From: Xiphias gladius
Lineage: Eukaryota; Chordata; Actinopteri; Istiophoriformes; Xiphiidae
Reading direction: 5' to 3'
Length of the DNA stretch: 64,000 nucleotides
NCBI RefSeq assembly: GCF_016859285.1
Contig: NC_053417.1
Coordinates: 10,739,206-10,803,205, forward strand
Shown piece by piece: positions 63,994-64,000 of this stretch. Positions within the stretch are counted from its first letter, which is position 1. Every line of letters begins with the position of its first letter. The position numbers and the translations under genes are program-made. Under the pieces are notes generated by a model. It did not search any database and had not been told where the DNA came from. It worked only from the letters and a program-made list of their open reading frames with translations.

Positions 63994-64000
63994 CTGTGAA

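Overview
The window looks like nuclear genomic DNA of a spiny-rayed (percomorph) bony fish. Genes are split by short GT-AG introns, hes5-type her genes occur as several linked copies, CA microsatellites are frequent, and an intron at about 35.66-36.03 kb carries a repeat whose 'GCTGCAACGATTAGTCGAT' end I recognise as a very abundant percomorph element. There is no bacterial, viral or plasmid backbone, and no rRNA, tRNA or CRISPR array that I can see. || Layout: (1) 2.08-5.64 kb, minus strand: a complete seven-exon rprd1b gene (RNA polymerase II CTD-binding protein) with a CpG-rich promoter near 5.6-6.25 kb. (2) 6.25-10.19 kb: AT-rich intergenic DNA with a perfect hairpin and decayed repeats. 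(3) 10.20-14.01 kb, plus strand: a complete six-exon class C taste receptor, best read as tas1r1. (4) 16.1-24.5 kb: three hes5/her-type bHLH-Orange-WRPW repressor genes. Two of them form a tail-to-tail inverted duplication with almost identical exons, intron and 3' UTR; the third, on the minus strand at 23.7-24.4 kb, encodes a polyglutamine tract. (5) 26.77-28.5 kb, plus strand: a small two-exon gene with TATA box and poly(A) signal, encoding an 86-residue protein I do not recognise. (6) 30.7-64 kb, minus strand: about three quarters of ubr4, from an internal exon at the right edge to the stop codon. I resolve 76 constitutive exons plus one candidate 33-nt cassette microexon. || The genes are not an operon. 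Their products act in transcription (rprd1b), amino-acid taste (tas1r1), Notch-driven repression of differentiation (hes5 genes) and N-degron ubiquitination (ubr4). Linkage of hes genes, a T1R gene and ubr4 recalls human 1p36, where TAS1R1, HES2/3/5 and UBR4 lie. || The most noteworthy points are the inverted hes5 pair with signs of gene conversion, the orphan 86-residue gene, the candidate ubr4 microexon, a GC-AG intron in rprd1b, and a CpG-rich block near 19.8 kb with no visible gene. I found no clearly unprecedented biological system. Exon borders were read by hand from splice consensus, reading-frame continuity and remembered human family sequences, without alignment software.
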